In this document: in pieces, positions 1 to 7,324 of the stretch
How the letters are laid out: each line of letters begins with the position of its first letter
Numbering within the stretch: the first letter of the stretch is position 1
NCBI GenBank assembly: GCA_013042025.1
Contig: JABDQY010000112.1
Coordinates: 1-9,711, forward strand
Length of the DNA: 9,711 nt
Reading direction: 5' to 3'
DNA from: Bacteroidia bacterium
Lineage (GTDB): Bacteria > Bacteroidota > Bacteroidia > NS11-12g > UBA9320
Translations under genes and position numbers: made by a program
Notes under the pieces: model-generated
The model's database searches: none
What the model was told of the DNA's origin: nothing
Seen by the model: only the letters and a program-made list of their open reading frames with translations

Positions 1-1999
1 GTGTTAGGTAAACTATAATAATTAAGAAAGTGGCTACTGAAATTAGAGCCAGTATTGATACTTTTTTAGACCCATATCGGAATTCAACCGATTGCCGTCC
101 TGTTGGAAGTTGCACGGACATTAATCCTAAATCTGTTTTTTCAAGCGAGTATTCTTTATCGTTAATGTATACCTTCCAATTGTGATGATAGTTTTGATTT
201 AAATATAGGCGTGAATTTATATCTGTTGTGCATTCTATTCCAAAGGCATTATAATCAAGATTTAATTGGCTTATTTGCCCATTTGAATCATCCAAGTAAC
301 ATATGCCTTGTTTAGATAATGAATCAAATTCTAGTGATTCTTTTAATTCCTCAAATGAGCTAAAAACAAATGGATTATATCCGTCCGTTCCTGTGGTTCT
401 TTGATAGGTATTTAAGTTTACCCAAAATCCGGACTGTGATTGAATCTTGTTATTGCTCAATGACGCCAAAGGAGTATCAAACTCTTGATTCGTTAAACCA
501 GCATTAGAAAGCTTTCCTAAGTTTTGATTGATTTTACCAAACGGAATGTTGTAATACATGTTTGTAGGGCCATTCAATTGAATGGCAATAAACAGATCAA
601 TAAAAATAAGTAAAGGAAGAACTTTTGTGAAAGTATTTAAGTTCTTCGCCTTGACAAATAGCACAGTCAAAAGAATTAAAGAAACACTCAGTTGGATAAA
701 CGCATGGAAGAATCGTGTGTAAGATGTTTTCTCTGGCAATTGTGCTAACTCTTTAAAAAAACTGATAAAGTCACTCTTTTCAGCTTTTATAAAGCTAAAT
801 AACCATATGCATCCAAGCAGTATAAGCCCGTATCCCAGTACTTTACGTATAAAAGGTATAGACTGTTCATTTATTGAATCAACAAGCTTAAAGGCAACTA
901 GTATGGACAATAAAGTGAAGTATAGCGTAAATAAATAAGGATGTCTAAAGAGATTAAAACCAGGCAGTATTTGAGCAAACCAGTAATGCACTGGAGTATG
1001 TATTCCTAGTGCTAAGAGTAAAGCGACTGCAATCCCTAGTAGATAGAGCTTATTCAACTTTAGTTTTTTGCTGCTTATTGACAGAAATAAAAATAGTAGT
1101 GGAATAATGCCAATGTATATATTGGATAAACTTACATCTACACCTTCAAAACCTGCTTTACTTGAATTAATATAAGGAGCAAAAAGAGACTGAAAGCACT
1201 GCCAGTTAAAGTTGCGTGCGTAGTTTTCAATATCATAATCCAATGCTTTTGCTCTTGAAAAATATTCAAGGGAGTCATAAATGCTGAAGAGGTAAGGAGA
1301 ACTTAAAATCAAAATGAGGATAAGAGAAATTGCCAACCTTCCTGTAACTTGTTTCAAATGAGCTTTCAATTTCCAGTTTAGAATAATGTGTTGTACAATC
1401 AGAAAAAGAAAAATGTAGAATAGAAGTATTGTAAATGCAATGTAAGCTCCAGTAATCTGCAAATAACAAACTATAGCCAACAGGAAAACACTTCTAATTG
1501 TTGGTTTATTAAGAACTAGTAGAAGTGAATATATTGCCCATGGAAGCCAAGCTGCTCCAATTGTAAATCCTACCATATGATTTGAAGCGATAATAAAACC
1601 AGAAAGCCCATACGTAAGACCAGCAAGAAAGGCTGTTGAAGGTTTCATTTTCAACCACTTTGCGAGGAAATACATTCCTATTGAAGCAATTACCACATGA
1701 AGTACGGTTTCTAAATTTAAGGAATAAAGAGAGTAGCCACTTGGTAAGTTTAAAATCCAAGTTATGGGATACCACACAAAACCTTGAGGATTAGCATGCA
1801 TTGGATATCCGAGATTTTGATAGGGGTCCCATAATGGAAGTATACCACTTAACCACCATTTGCTAGCTGTATACTTATAAGGGAAGAAGGCACTTAGGTT
1901 ATCCCATTTTGTACTGAAGATGAAAAATGAAAGTTGGAAGTAGGATAGAATTACAGAAATGAAAAGTAGAAGGCAATATTTAATGTCTTCCTTCGTCAT
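1..1999 (-). CDS. YfhO-family polytopic membrane protein, 3' end cut by window edge
   Basis: The reading frame is open from the ATG at 1999 to the left edge, giving 666 visible codons with no stop. The N-terminus is a transmembrane helix (about residues 8-29). After it come D33 in a loop and the segment LPLWDPYQNLGYPMHANPQ (about 54-72), which matches the conserved first periplasmic loop of YfhO-like, GT-C-fold proteins. At least ten hydrophobic helices follow. A soluble C-terminal region (around 600-650) has the NWKVYIND...LPTGRQSVEFRYG pattern usual near the end of this family, and then a last helix begins, so little is probably missing. YfhO proteins are linked to sugar transfer from lipid carriers onto envelope polymers; substrate and activity here are unknown. 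The start lies one base after the methyltransferase stop, so translational coupling is likely. D33 as the catalytic acid is inference. Confidence 0.85.
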   Translation of the reverse strand, partial: MTKEDIKYCLLLFISVILSYFQLSFFIFSTKWDNLSAFFPYKYTASKWWLSGILPLWDPYQNLGYPMHANPQGFVWYPITWILNLPSGYSLYSLNLETVLHVVIASIGMYFLAKWLKMKPSTAFLAGLTYGLSGFIIASNHMVGFTIGAAWLPWAIYSLLLVLNKPTIRSVFLLAIVCYLQITGAYIAFTILLFYIFLFLIVQHIILNWKLKAHLKQVTGRLAISLILILILSSPYLFSIYDSLEYFSRAKALDYDIENYARNFNWQCFQSLFAPYINSSKAGFEGVDVSLSNIYIGIIPLLFLFLSISSKKLKLNKLYLLGIAVALLLALGIHTPVHYWFAQILPGFNLFRHPYLFTLYFTLLSILVAFKLVDSINEQSIPFIRKVLGYGLILLGCIWLFSFIKAEKSDFISFFKELAQLPEKTSYTRFFHAFIQLSVSLILLTVLFVKAKNLNTFTKVLPLLIFIDLFIAIQLNGPTNMYYNIPFGKINQNLGKLSNAGLTNQEFDTPLASLSNNKIQSQSGFWVNLNTYQRTTGTDGYNPFVFSSFEELKESLEFDSLSKQGICYLDDSNGQISQLNLDYNAFGIECTTDINSRLYLNQNYHHNWKVYINDKEYSLEKTDLGLMSVQLPTGRQSVEFRYGSKKVSILALISVATFLIIIVYLT

Positions 2000-2000
2000 T

Positions 2001-2753
2001 TCATTTTTTGGTTCCAATTGACATTATAGATACCCCAACCGGAAATCGTATTCCTTGACGTAAGAAATGTCTTTCTGATTTGAAAATAAACTTCACTATT
2101 GAGTTGAGTAATCCAGATGAACTTAAAACTTCATTATCTGAACCACTTGATTGCTTGTTCTTACTTTTTGGAAGAAGATTTAAAACGAATCTAACCATTG
2201 CAATAGGAAAGAATAACCAAAAATTAAAATAGGAGCTATACGTTATCTTGAAGCTTGAAAATAAGGAGTTTAAGTTTCGTTTTGTGTATCTTCTATAATG
2301 ATGATTTACAACATCATGGTTGCTCCATAAAAACTGAAATGCAGGAACTGTGATGTAATAGTGTCCGTCTTTTCTTAACACACGGTTTACTTCTGATATA
2401 GCAAGTTTATCATCTTCAATATGTTCAATAACGTCAAAGGCACACACTAAATCAAACGTATCTGTTTCAAATGGTAATTCCGTTAATGAAGCGTTTATAG
2501 CTTCAATACCCGTTTTCTCTTTAAGAAATTTGCAGCATTCTTCATCATATTCTACTGAAACTACATTTCCATATTTGGATAACATTTCGCTTGTTGCTCC
2601 AGTTGCTACGCCAACATTTAGAATATTTAGTGTTTTAGGTTTAGCGTTTAGAATCCATTTTTTCAATACACCTTCCAGAATTTCAAGACGAGCAGTAAAC
2701 CACCAATGGCTTCTTTCCAGTGTGTAATATTCCCGATAAAATTGCGGATCCAT
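2001..2753 (-). CDS. class I SAM-dependent methyltransferase (Methyltransf_11/23 type)
   Basis: The 250-residue protein has a Rossmann-fold SAM-binding core. Motif I is ILNVGVATGATSEML (about 44-58), the acidic residue ending strand 2 is E68 in VVSVEYD, and a post-motif reads FDLVCAFDVIEH (about 100-111). The opening, Y-x-x-x-Y-x-LE-x-x-HWWF (about 7-19), is typical of envelope-associated Bacteroidetes methyltransferases found beside glycosyltransferases and YfhO proteins. Motif I departs slightly from the usual LDVGCGTG: N replaces the D and A the middle G. A hydrophobic stretch at about 173-195 could sit on the membrane, which would fit a lipid-linked sugar or glycan substrate; that substrate is inferred. 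The ATG is one base after the lipA stop and its own stop is one base before the YfhO start. No methyl acceptor can be named. Confidence 0.88.
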   Translation of the reverse strand: MDPQFYREYYTLERSHWWFTARLEILEGVLKKWILNAKPKTLNILNVGVATGATSEMLSKYGNVVSVEYDEECCKFLKEKTGIEAINASLTELPFETDTFDLVCAFDVIEHIEDDKLAISEVNRVLRKDGHYYITVPAFQFLWSNHDVVNHHYRRYTKRNLNSLFSSFKITYSSYFNFWLFFPIAMVRFVLNLLPKSKNKQSSGSDNEVLSSSGLLNSIVKFIFKSERHFLRQGIRFPVGVSIMSIGTKK

Positions 2754-2754
2754 T

Positions 2755-3642
2755 TTATTTTAGGTGTTGCTCTGCATGATAACTGCTACGTACTAATGGA
2801 CCACTTTCGATGTATTCAAATCCCATTTCAATTCCTTTCTCTTTGTAAAAAGCAAATTGATCAGGATGGATATATTCTGCAACCTTTAAATGTCGCGGAG
2901 TAGGCTGCATGTATTGACCAAGTGTTATTATCTCAACACCTACATTTCTCAAATCTTTCATAGTTTGAAGTACTTCTTCTTGAGTTTCACCCATACCTAA
3001 CATAATGCCACTTTTAGTTTTCATTCCGTTGTCCTTCAAATATTGGAGCACAAAAAGTGAACGCTCATATTTGGCTTGGATCCTGATTTCACGTGATAAT
3101 CGTTCAACGGTCTCAATATTGTGAGAAACAATTTCCGGATGAACGGCAATAATCGTATCTAATTGATCTGTTTTCCCTTGAAAGTCGGGAATTAATGTTT
3201 CTAATGTTGTAGTTGGATTAAATTCACGAATGGAATTAACTGTTTTGGCCCAGTGGTTACTTCCACCATCTTCTAAATCATCTCGATCAACACTTGTAAT
3301 AACAGCATGTTTAATGGACATGATATTAATTGATTGAGCAATTTTAAAAGGTTCTAAGCTGTCAAGCACATCTCCCTTACCAGTTGCTACATTGCAAAAC
3401 TGACAGCTTCGTGTACAAGTATTTCCACCAATCATAAAAGTTGCTGTTCCAACACCCCAGCATTCTCCTATATTTGGACATTTACCACTTTCACAAATTG
3501 TGTGAAGCTTATTTTCTTTAACCAACTTAATCATTTCAGAATATTTTCCTTCACCAGGAATCTGAGTCTTTAGCCAATCTGGCTTGACACGTGATTTTTG
3601 CCGAATTTTAACCAATGGTTTATTCTCAATCTTATTTGCCAT
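2755..3642 (-). CDS. lipA: lipoyl synthase (radical SAM)
   Basis: This cytoplasmic enzyme inserts two sulfurs into protein-bound octanoyl groups to make the lipoyl cofactor of 2-oxoacid dehydrogenases and the glycine cleavage H protein. The 295-residue sequence has every expected motif. The auxiliary [4Fe-4S] cluster cysteines are C50, C55 and C61 (CESGKCPNIGEC). The radical-SAM CxxxCxxC is C76, C80 and C83 (CTRSCQFC). The C-terminal RSSYHAE at about 285-291 includes the serine that ligates the auxiliary cluster in characterised homologues. The basic lead-in RVKPDWLK (about 18-25) is normal for the family, and the next Met is at residue 37, so the ATG at 3642 is the only sensible start. It is the first gene of a leftward operon with the methyltransferase and YfhO genes. 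lipB is not in the window. Confidence 0.98.
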   Translation of the reverse strand: MANKIENKPLVKIRQKSRVKPDWLKTQIPGEGKYSEMIKLVKENKLHTICESGKCPNIGECWGVGTATFMIGGNTCTRSCQFCNVATGKGDVLDSLEPFKIAQSINIMSIKHAVITSVDRDDLEDGGSNHWAKTVNSIREFNPTTTLETLIPDFQGKTDQLDTIIAVHPEIVSHNIETVERLSREIRIQAKYERSLFVLQYLKDNGMKTKSGIMLGMGETQEEVLQTMKDLRNVGVEIITLGQYMQPTPRHLKVAEYIHPDQFAFYKEKGIEMGFEYIESGPLVRSSYHAEQHLK

Positions 3643-3650
3643 TCTTCTGG

Positions 3651-3682
3651 CAAATTTAGTATCGTTGATTTACTAATTACAT
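3651..3682 (-). promoter_or_regulatory. putative Bacteroidetes-type promoter for the lipA operon
   Basis: On the minus strand TAAATTTG (3658 to 3651) is an exact match to the phylum's TAnnTTTG -7 box. The -33 element is weak: ATG at 3682-3680, one mismatch from TTG, with a 21-base spacer. Only eight bases separate the box from the lipA ATG, so the transcript would have a leader of only a few bases or none. Confidence 0.5.
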
Positions 3683-3732
3683 TTTAATACCATTTTTATG
3701 AAAGGATGTAAGAAAACCCTATTTGTTATCGT

Positions 3733-3740
3733 TAGATTTG
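3733..3740 (+). promoter_or_regulatory. putative -7 box for porZ operon
   Basis: TAGATTTG is an exact match to the Bacteroidetes TAnnTTTG -7 element, and the porZ ATG follows after 13 bases. No TTG is present at the usual 17-23 base spacing upstream, so promoter strength is uncertain and an activator may be needed (inference). The box is followed by CC, giving TAGATTTGCC, close to the TAAATTTGCC of the divergent lipA promoter. Confidence 0.5.
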
Positions 3741-3753
3741 CCTAAGGATACGA

Positions 3754-6000
3754 ATGAAATACATCTTAAATTTCTGTTTGATAATTTTTCTTGCTATAGG
3801 AGCAAAAGCACAAGATAATACTCCAATTGGTACATGGAGAATGCATTTACCTTATAATAGTGTTCGACAAATTATTGAAACCGAGAAACAACTTTATGTT
3901 TTAGCGGAGCAGGGGGTGTACACGTTTGATCTTAAAAGTGGAGAAGTAACGCTACTTACTAAGGTCGATGGTTTTTCTGAGACAGAGGTAGCTTATATCG
4001 CTTATTCTAAAGAATACAATACACTTGTATTGGCGTATGAAAATACCAATATTGATATTCTAAAAGATGGCACTATTATCAATCTTCCAGATATTTATAA
4101 TTTTTCTATCGTTGGTCAAAAAAACATAAATGACGTGAAAATTTATGATAACCTAATCTATGTAGCTACAAGCTTTGGATTTGTTGTTTTTGATATTGAG
4201 AAAGAAGATGTTGTGGATGATTTTCAGAATTTAGGAAGTAATGGAACAAAGTTATCTATAAATTCAATCGCGAAGCACAATGACAGTCTATTCTTAGGAA
4301 CTATTGAAGGTTTAAAATTTGCTCCTGCCGATGATGAATTGGTCAATCTTAAAAACTTCACAAGTTGGAAAACAAAAGGGGCTTTTGACTCCGCTTTTTT
4401 GCTTCAAGAATTTAATGATATACTTTATTTTGTTAACGATAGCATTTTATACGGATACAATGGTAATTTTAGTCCAATTGAGGCAGGTGTAAAAAAAGAC
4501 TATAAAAGCTTAAAGGTTAGCCAATCTAAATTGGTTGTATGTCGATGGTTGGGAGTAATGACAATCGATGAGAATAACCTAAAGGAAGAAATTACAGAAA
4601 ATTTCAAATACTTCGCAACTTTGGATTTCCAAGGTAACTTGTGGTCTGGAGGTTTCTATTCAGGTTTAGTTAAAAGAACTCCATCGGGAGCTTATTCTTG
4701 GACTACTCCACAAGGTCCATTTGGAATTAATTGCTATGATATGGTAGGTCAAGGAAACAAGATGTGGGTTACTTCTGGTGGACATACCTCAGCATATTCT
4801 CCGTTTTACATAGGATACGGATATTACTTATACGAAGATGGAAAGTGGACCAATAAGAAGGATAACGATCCTTTTGTAGGTAATATGCTTGATTTAACGA
4901 ATATCTACATTGATAAAAGTTTAGATGAAGTTTGGATAGGAAGTTTTGGATCAGGGTTAGTACAGTTTGTTGACGGAAACCCTGTTGCCAAATATGACCA
5001 CACTAATAGTGCAATAAGTACAGCTCCTGGGGATGCCGATGTTGCCTTTGGAATGGGAAAAGATAGTAAAGGGAATTTATGGGTATCTAACTATGAGACC
5101 GAAAGGGCTTTAGTTGTTAAAAGACCAAATGGAAATTGGGAAGATTTTAATGTAACTACAAAGAAACTTGGGGAAATGATTGTTGATGAATTCGACAACA
5201 TTTGGGCAATTGTACCTCGAAGCAGTGGAGAAGGAATAATGGTTGCACGAGAAAATGGCAATGGAACTGTGAAACACCGCATATTAAGTTCGGGAATAAA
5301 CAAGGGAGATTTGCCCAATAATAACGTACTAGCAATTGCTCTTGATAAAGATGGAGAAATTTGGGTCGGCACTGAGGAAGGAGTTGCAATTTTTTATAAT
5401 CCGAGTTTGGTGTTTGAAGGAGGCCCAAATGCAGATGCTCAACAAATAATTATCGATGACGGAGAAGATATTGGTTTTTTATTGGGGACAGAAGTAATTA
5501 ATGATATAAAAATAGATGGTGCAAACAGAAAGTGGATTGCCACCAATAATGGAGCATGGTTGGTGAAAGAGGATGGTTCAGCCGTTGAACAACATCTGAC
5601 AACAAAAAATAGTCCTCTTCCCTGTAATAAGGTCATCTGTATTGGCATAGTTCCAAAAACGGGTGAAGTATTTTTTGGAACAGAATGTGGAATTGCTTCT
5701 TTTAGAGGAGATGCAACCGAAGCTTCTAATTTACATGAAAATACCATTGTGTTCCCCAATCCAGTCCATAGTAATTATGACGGTGTGATAACCATAACAG
5801 GTTTACCTGAAGATGCAACGGTTAAAATAGCGGATGTAGCTGGGAGAGTTGTTTATGAATTAGTTGCAACAGGTGGTACTGCCGTTTGGGATGGAAGAAA
5901 TTTTAACGGAGAAAGACCTCAAACAGGTGTTTATCTTATATTTTCTGCAAATAAAGATGACGAAGATGCTCTTGTAAGTAAGCTACTTCTAGTTCGATAA
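3754..6000 (+). CDS. porZ: type IX secretion attachment-complex protein PorZ
   Basis: The 748-residue protein begins with a Sec signal peptide (residues 1-19, cleavage predicted after AKA before Q20). The segment PIGTWRMHLPYNS that follows is characteristic of PorZ N-termini. The body is beta-propeller sequence with Reg_prop-like blades, for example LPNNNVLAIALDKDGEIWVG (about 520-539) and a second near 623-645. From about residue 665 to the end is a type A T9SS sorting domain: the VFPNP motif, a DVAGRVVYEL strand, a GVYLI strand and a terminal KLLLVR. In P. gingivalis PorZ works at the cell surface with PorU, PorV and PorQ, which cut the sorting domain from cargo and attach A-LPS; PorZ binds A-LPS. 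Such genes are often misannotated as two-component sensors or ABC transporter binding proteins, but there is no kinase domain. The stop codon directly abuts the recO start. Sequence order supports PorZ rather than a generic propeller cargo protein. Confidence 0.85.
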   Translation: MKYILNFCLIIFLAIGAKAQDNTPIGTWRMHLPYNSVRQIIETEKQLYVLAEQGVYTFDLKSGEVTLLTKVDGFSETEVAYIAYSKEYNTLVLAYENTNIDILKDGTIINLPDIYNFSIVGQKNINDVKIYDNLIYVATSFGFVVFDIEKEDVVDDFQNLGSNGTKLSINSIAKHNDSLFLGTIEGLKFAPADDELVNLKNFTSWKTKGAFDSAFLLQEFNDILYFVNDSILYGYNGNFSPIEAGVKKDYKSLKVSQSKLVVCRWLGVMTIDENNLKEEITENFKYFATLDFQGNLWSGGFYSGLVKRTPSGAYSWTTPQGPFGINCYDMVGQGNKMWVTSGGHTSAYSPFYIGYGYYLYEDGKWTNKKDNDPFVGNMLDLTNIYIDKSLDEVWIGSFGSGLVQFVDGNPVAKYDHTNSAISTAPGDADVAFGMGKDSKGNLWVSNYETERALVVKRPNGNWEDFNVTTKKLGEMIVDEFDNIWAIVPRSSGEGIMVARENGNGTVKHRILSSGINKGDLPNNNVLAIALDKDGEIWVGTEEGVAIFYNPSLVFEGGPNADAQQIIIDDGEDIGFLLGTEVINDIKIDGANRKWIATNNGAWLVKEDGSAVEQHLTTKNSPLPCNKVICIGIVPKTGEVFFGTECGIASFRGDATEASNLHENTIVFPNPVHSNYDGVITITGLPEDATVKIADVAGRVVYELVATGGTAVWDGRNFNGERPQTGVYLIFSANKDDEDALVSKLLLVR

Positions 6001-6705
6001 ATGTTAGCAAAAACAAAAGCAATTGTATTACGCAATACTAATTACAGTGAAACGAGTGTAATTAGCAAAATGTATACACGTGAACTTGGTGTTAGAACTT
6101 ATATGCTGCAAGGTGTTAAACGAAAGAAGTCTGCAATTAAGCCTGCAATGATTCAGCCCTTGTCTCTTTTAGACTTGGATGTTTATGACAAACCTAATGC
6201 AGGAATCAATAGAGTAAAAGAGATGAAAACACTTCATCTTTTGGTCAACATTCATGAAAGCATCGTAAAAAAGACCATTGCACTTTTTCTTGTGGAAGTT
6301 TTAAATCAATGTTTGATTGAAGAACATTTTGAACATGATTTGTTTGATTTTATTGAAAATCAAGTAATCAAATTAGAGAATGAAGAACATTTAGGGATGT
6401 TTCCAATACAATTTTTGGCAAAGCTTACAGTGAACCTAGGAGTTCAACCACAGGGTAGTTATTCTCCAACAACCCCTTACCTAAATTTAGAAGAAGGTGT
6501 TTATGAGCTGTCCAGTGGACAACACAAGATTTCAGAAATATCTTCTAGGATTTTTAGCGAGGCGATGCTTGAAAAGCAATCTTCAAGTTTCACTTCTAAA
6601 GAGCGGAAAGAAGCGTTAGATGCTATTCTAATGTATTATAAAATTCATATAACTAAGAACCGACAAATAAAATCTAAACAAATATTGGCTGATATATTAA
6701 ACTAA
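6001..6705 (+). CDS. recO: DNA repair protein RecO
   Basis: RecO helps load RecA at gaps by displacing SSB and annealing ssDNA, acting with RecF and/or RecR in the cytoplasm. The 234-residue sequence starts with the family OB-fold signature (KAIVLRNTNYSETSVISKMYT at about 6-26, split here as KAIVLRNTNY and SETSVISKMYT). It continues with GVRTYMLQGVKRKKS (about 30-44) and ends in the helical domain with ILMYYKIHI...IKSKQILADIL, the usual RecO C-terminus. I see no four-cysteine zinc cluster, which is common in Bacteroidetes RecO. The ATG immediately follows the porZ TAA with no spacer. No ribosome-binding site is obvious, so expression probably depends on coupling to porZ. Confidence 0.95.
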   Translation: MLAKTKAIVLRNTNYSETSVISKMYTRELGVRTYMLQGVKRKKSAIKPAMIQPLSLLDLDVYDKPNAGINRVKEMKTLHLLVNIHESIVKKTIALFLVEVLNQCLIEEHFEHDLFDFIENQVIKLENEEHLGMFPIQFLAKLTVNLGVQPQGSYSPTTPYLNLEEGVYELSSGQHKISEISSRIFSEAMLEKQSSSFTSKERKEALDAILMYYKIHITKNRQIKSKQILADILN

Positions 6706-6733
6706 TGGCACGTTATTTGAAACTAATATTCAT

Positions 6734-7303
6734 ATGAAAAAGGCATTATTACTTCTTATTCTAATCACAAGCTTTTCTTCAATGGCTCAAACAGCTCATG
6801 TAGACTCTGCCTTTATTGCAAGAAGAGTTATAATGGATGGGGATACATTTTTGGTATATTCATTCGACGAGTTTATACTTAAAGAATTTAACTCGAAAGA
6901 AGAAAAAGAAAAGTATTTAAAGTTAGTTAGGAATGTAAAAAGGGTAATGCCTTATGCTAAGCTTGCCGCTTTAAGACTTCAAATGATGGAAGATAACCTT
7001 AATCAACTTACCACCAAAAAGGCCAAGAAGAAATACATAAAAGCCACCGAGGATGCTATATTGGATGAATTTAAAGAGCAACTTAAAAAGTTGTCAAGGT
7101 CACAGGGGAAACTCTTGATTAAATTAATACATAGAGAAACTGGAAATACCACGTACGAAATTTTAAAGAAATACAGAGGTAGTGCAAGTACGATGTTCTA
7201 CGGAATGTGGGCTAAAATGTATGACGCTGATATTGATACTAAATTTGATCCAATAGAAGACTATCAAATTGAGTATATAATAAAAAACGCAAAACTAGAG
7301 TAA
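6734..7303 (+). CDS. exported DUF4294 protein of unknown function
   Basis: The 189-residue protein starts with a signal peptide (MKKALLLLILITSFSSMA, cleavage predicted before Q19), so the mature protein is periplasmic or outer-membrane facing. No lipobox cysteine is present. The mature part has MDGDTFLVYSFDEF (34-47), VRNVKRVMPYAKLAALRL (65-82), a lysine-rich helical stretch (about 88-125) with coiled-coil character, and GKLLIKLIHRETGNTTYE (125-142) followed by KKYRGSASTMFYGMWAK. This order matches DUF4294 proteins, which are conserved in Bacteroidetes and have no assigned role. The gene sits 28 bases after recO and 21 before bshB1 on the same strand, so co-transcription is likely. The Lys/Arg richness suggests contact with an acidic partner, but this is speculation. 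Confidence 0.85.
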   Translation: MKKALLLLILITSFSSMAQTAHVDSAFIARRVIMDGDTFLVYSFDEFILKEFNSKEEKEKYLKLVRNVKRVMPYAKLAALRLQMMEDNLNQLTTKKAKKKYIKATEDAILDEFKEQLKKLSRSQGKLLIKLIHRETGNTTYEILKKYRGSASTMFYGMWAKMYDADIDTKFDPIEDYQIEYIIKNAKLE

Positions 7304-7305
7304 CA

Positions 7306-7313
7306 TAATTTTG
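7306..7313 (+). promoter_or_regulatory. possible internal -7 box upstream of bshB1
   Basis: TAATTTTG is an exact TAnnTTTG match in the short DUF4294-bshB1 gap, 11 bases before the bshB1 ATG. There is no TTG at a suitable distance upstream. It could give bshB1 some independent transcription, or be a chance match in AT-rich DNA. Confidence 0.3.
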
Positions 7314-7324
7314 TTCAAGAATAA

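Noticed and set aside
1275..1775. Short minus-strand open frames inside the YfhO region
   Set aside because: They are out of frame with the continuous 666-codon YfhO frame and have no family resemblance.
2001..2753. Methyltransferase as the N-methyl-bacillithiol enzyme (NmbA), given bshB1 nearby
   Set aside because: It lies in a different operon on the opposite strand, 4.5 kb away, and its HWWF N-terminus and YfhO neighbour fit envelope-associated methyltransferases better.
2530..2903. Plus-strand open frames opposite the methyltransferase and lipA
   Set aside because: They are antisense to two clear genes, have no promoter and show no recognisable domains.
5091..5759. Minus-strand open frames opposite porZ
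   Set aside because: They are complement shadows of the PorZ coding frame with low-complexity, unrecognisable translations.
3754..6000. PorZ-like protein as a two-component hybrid sensor
   Set aside because: Propeller repeats resemble Reg_prop, but there is no transmembrane helix, histidine kinase or response-regulator domain. The C-terminus is a T9SS sorting domain.
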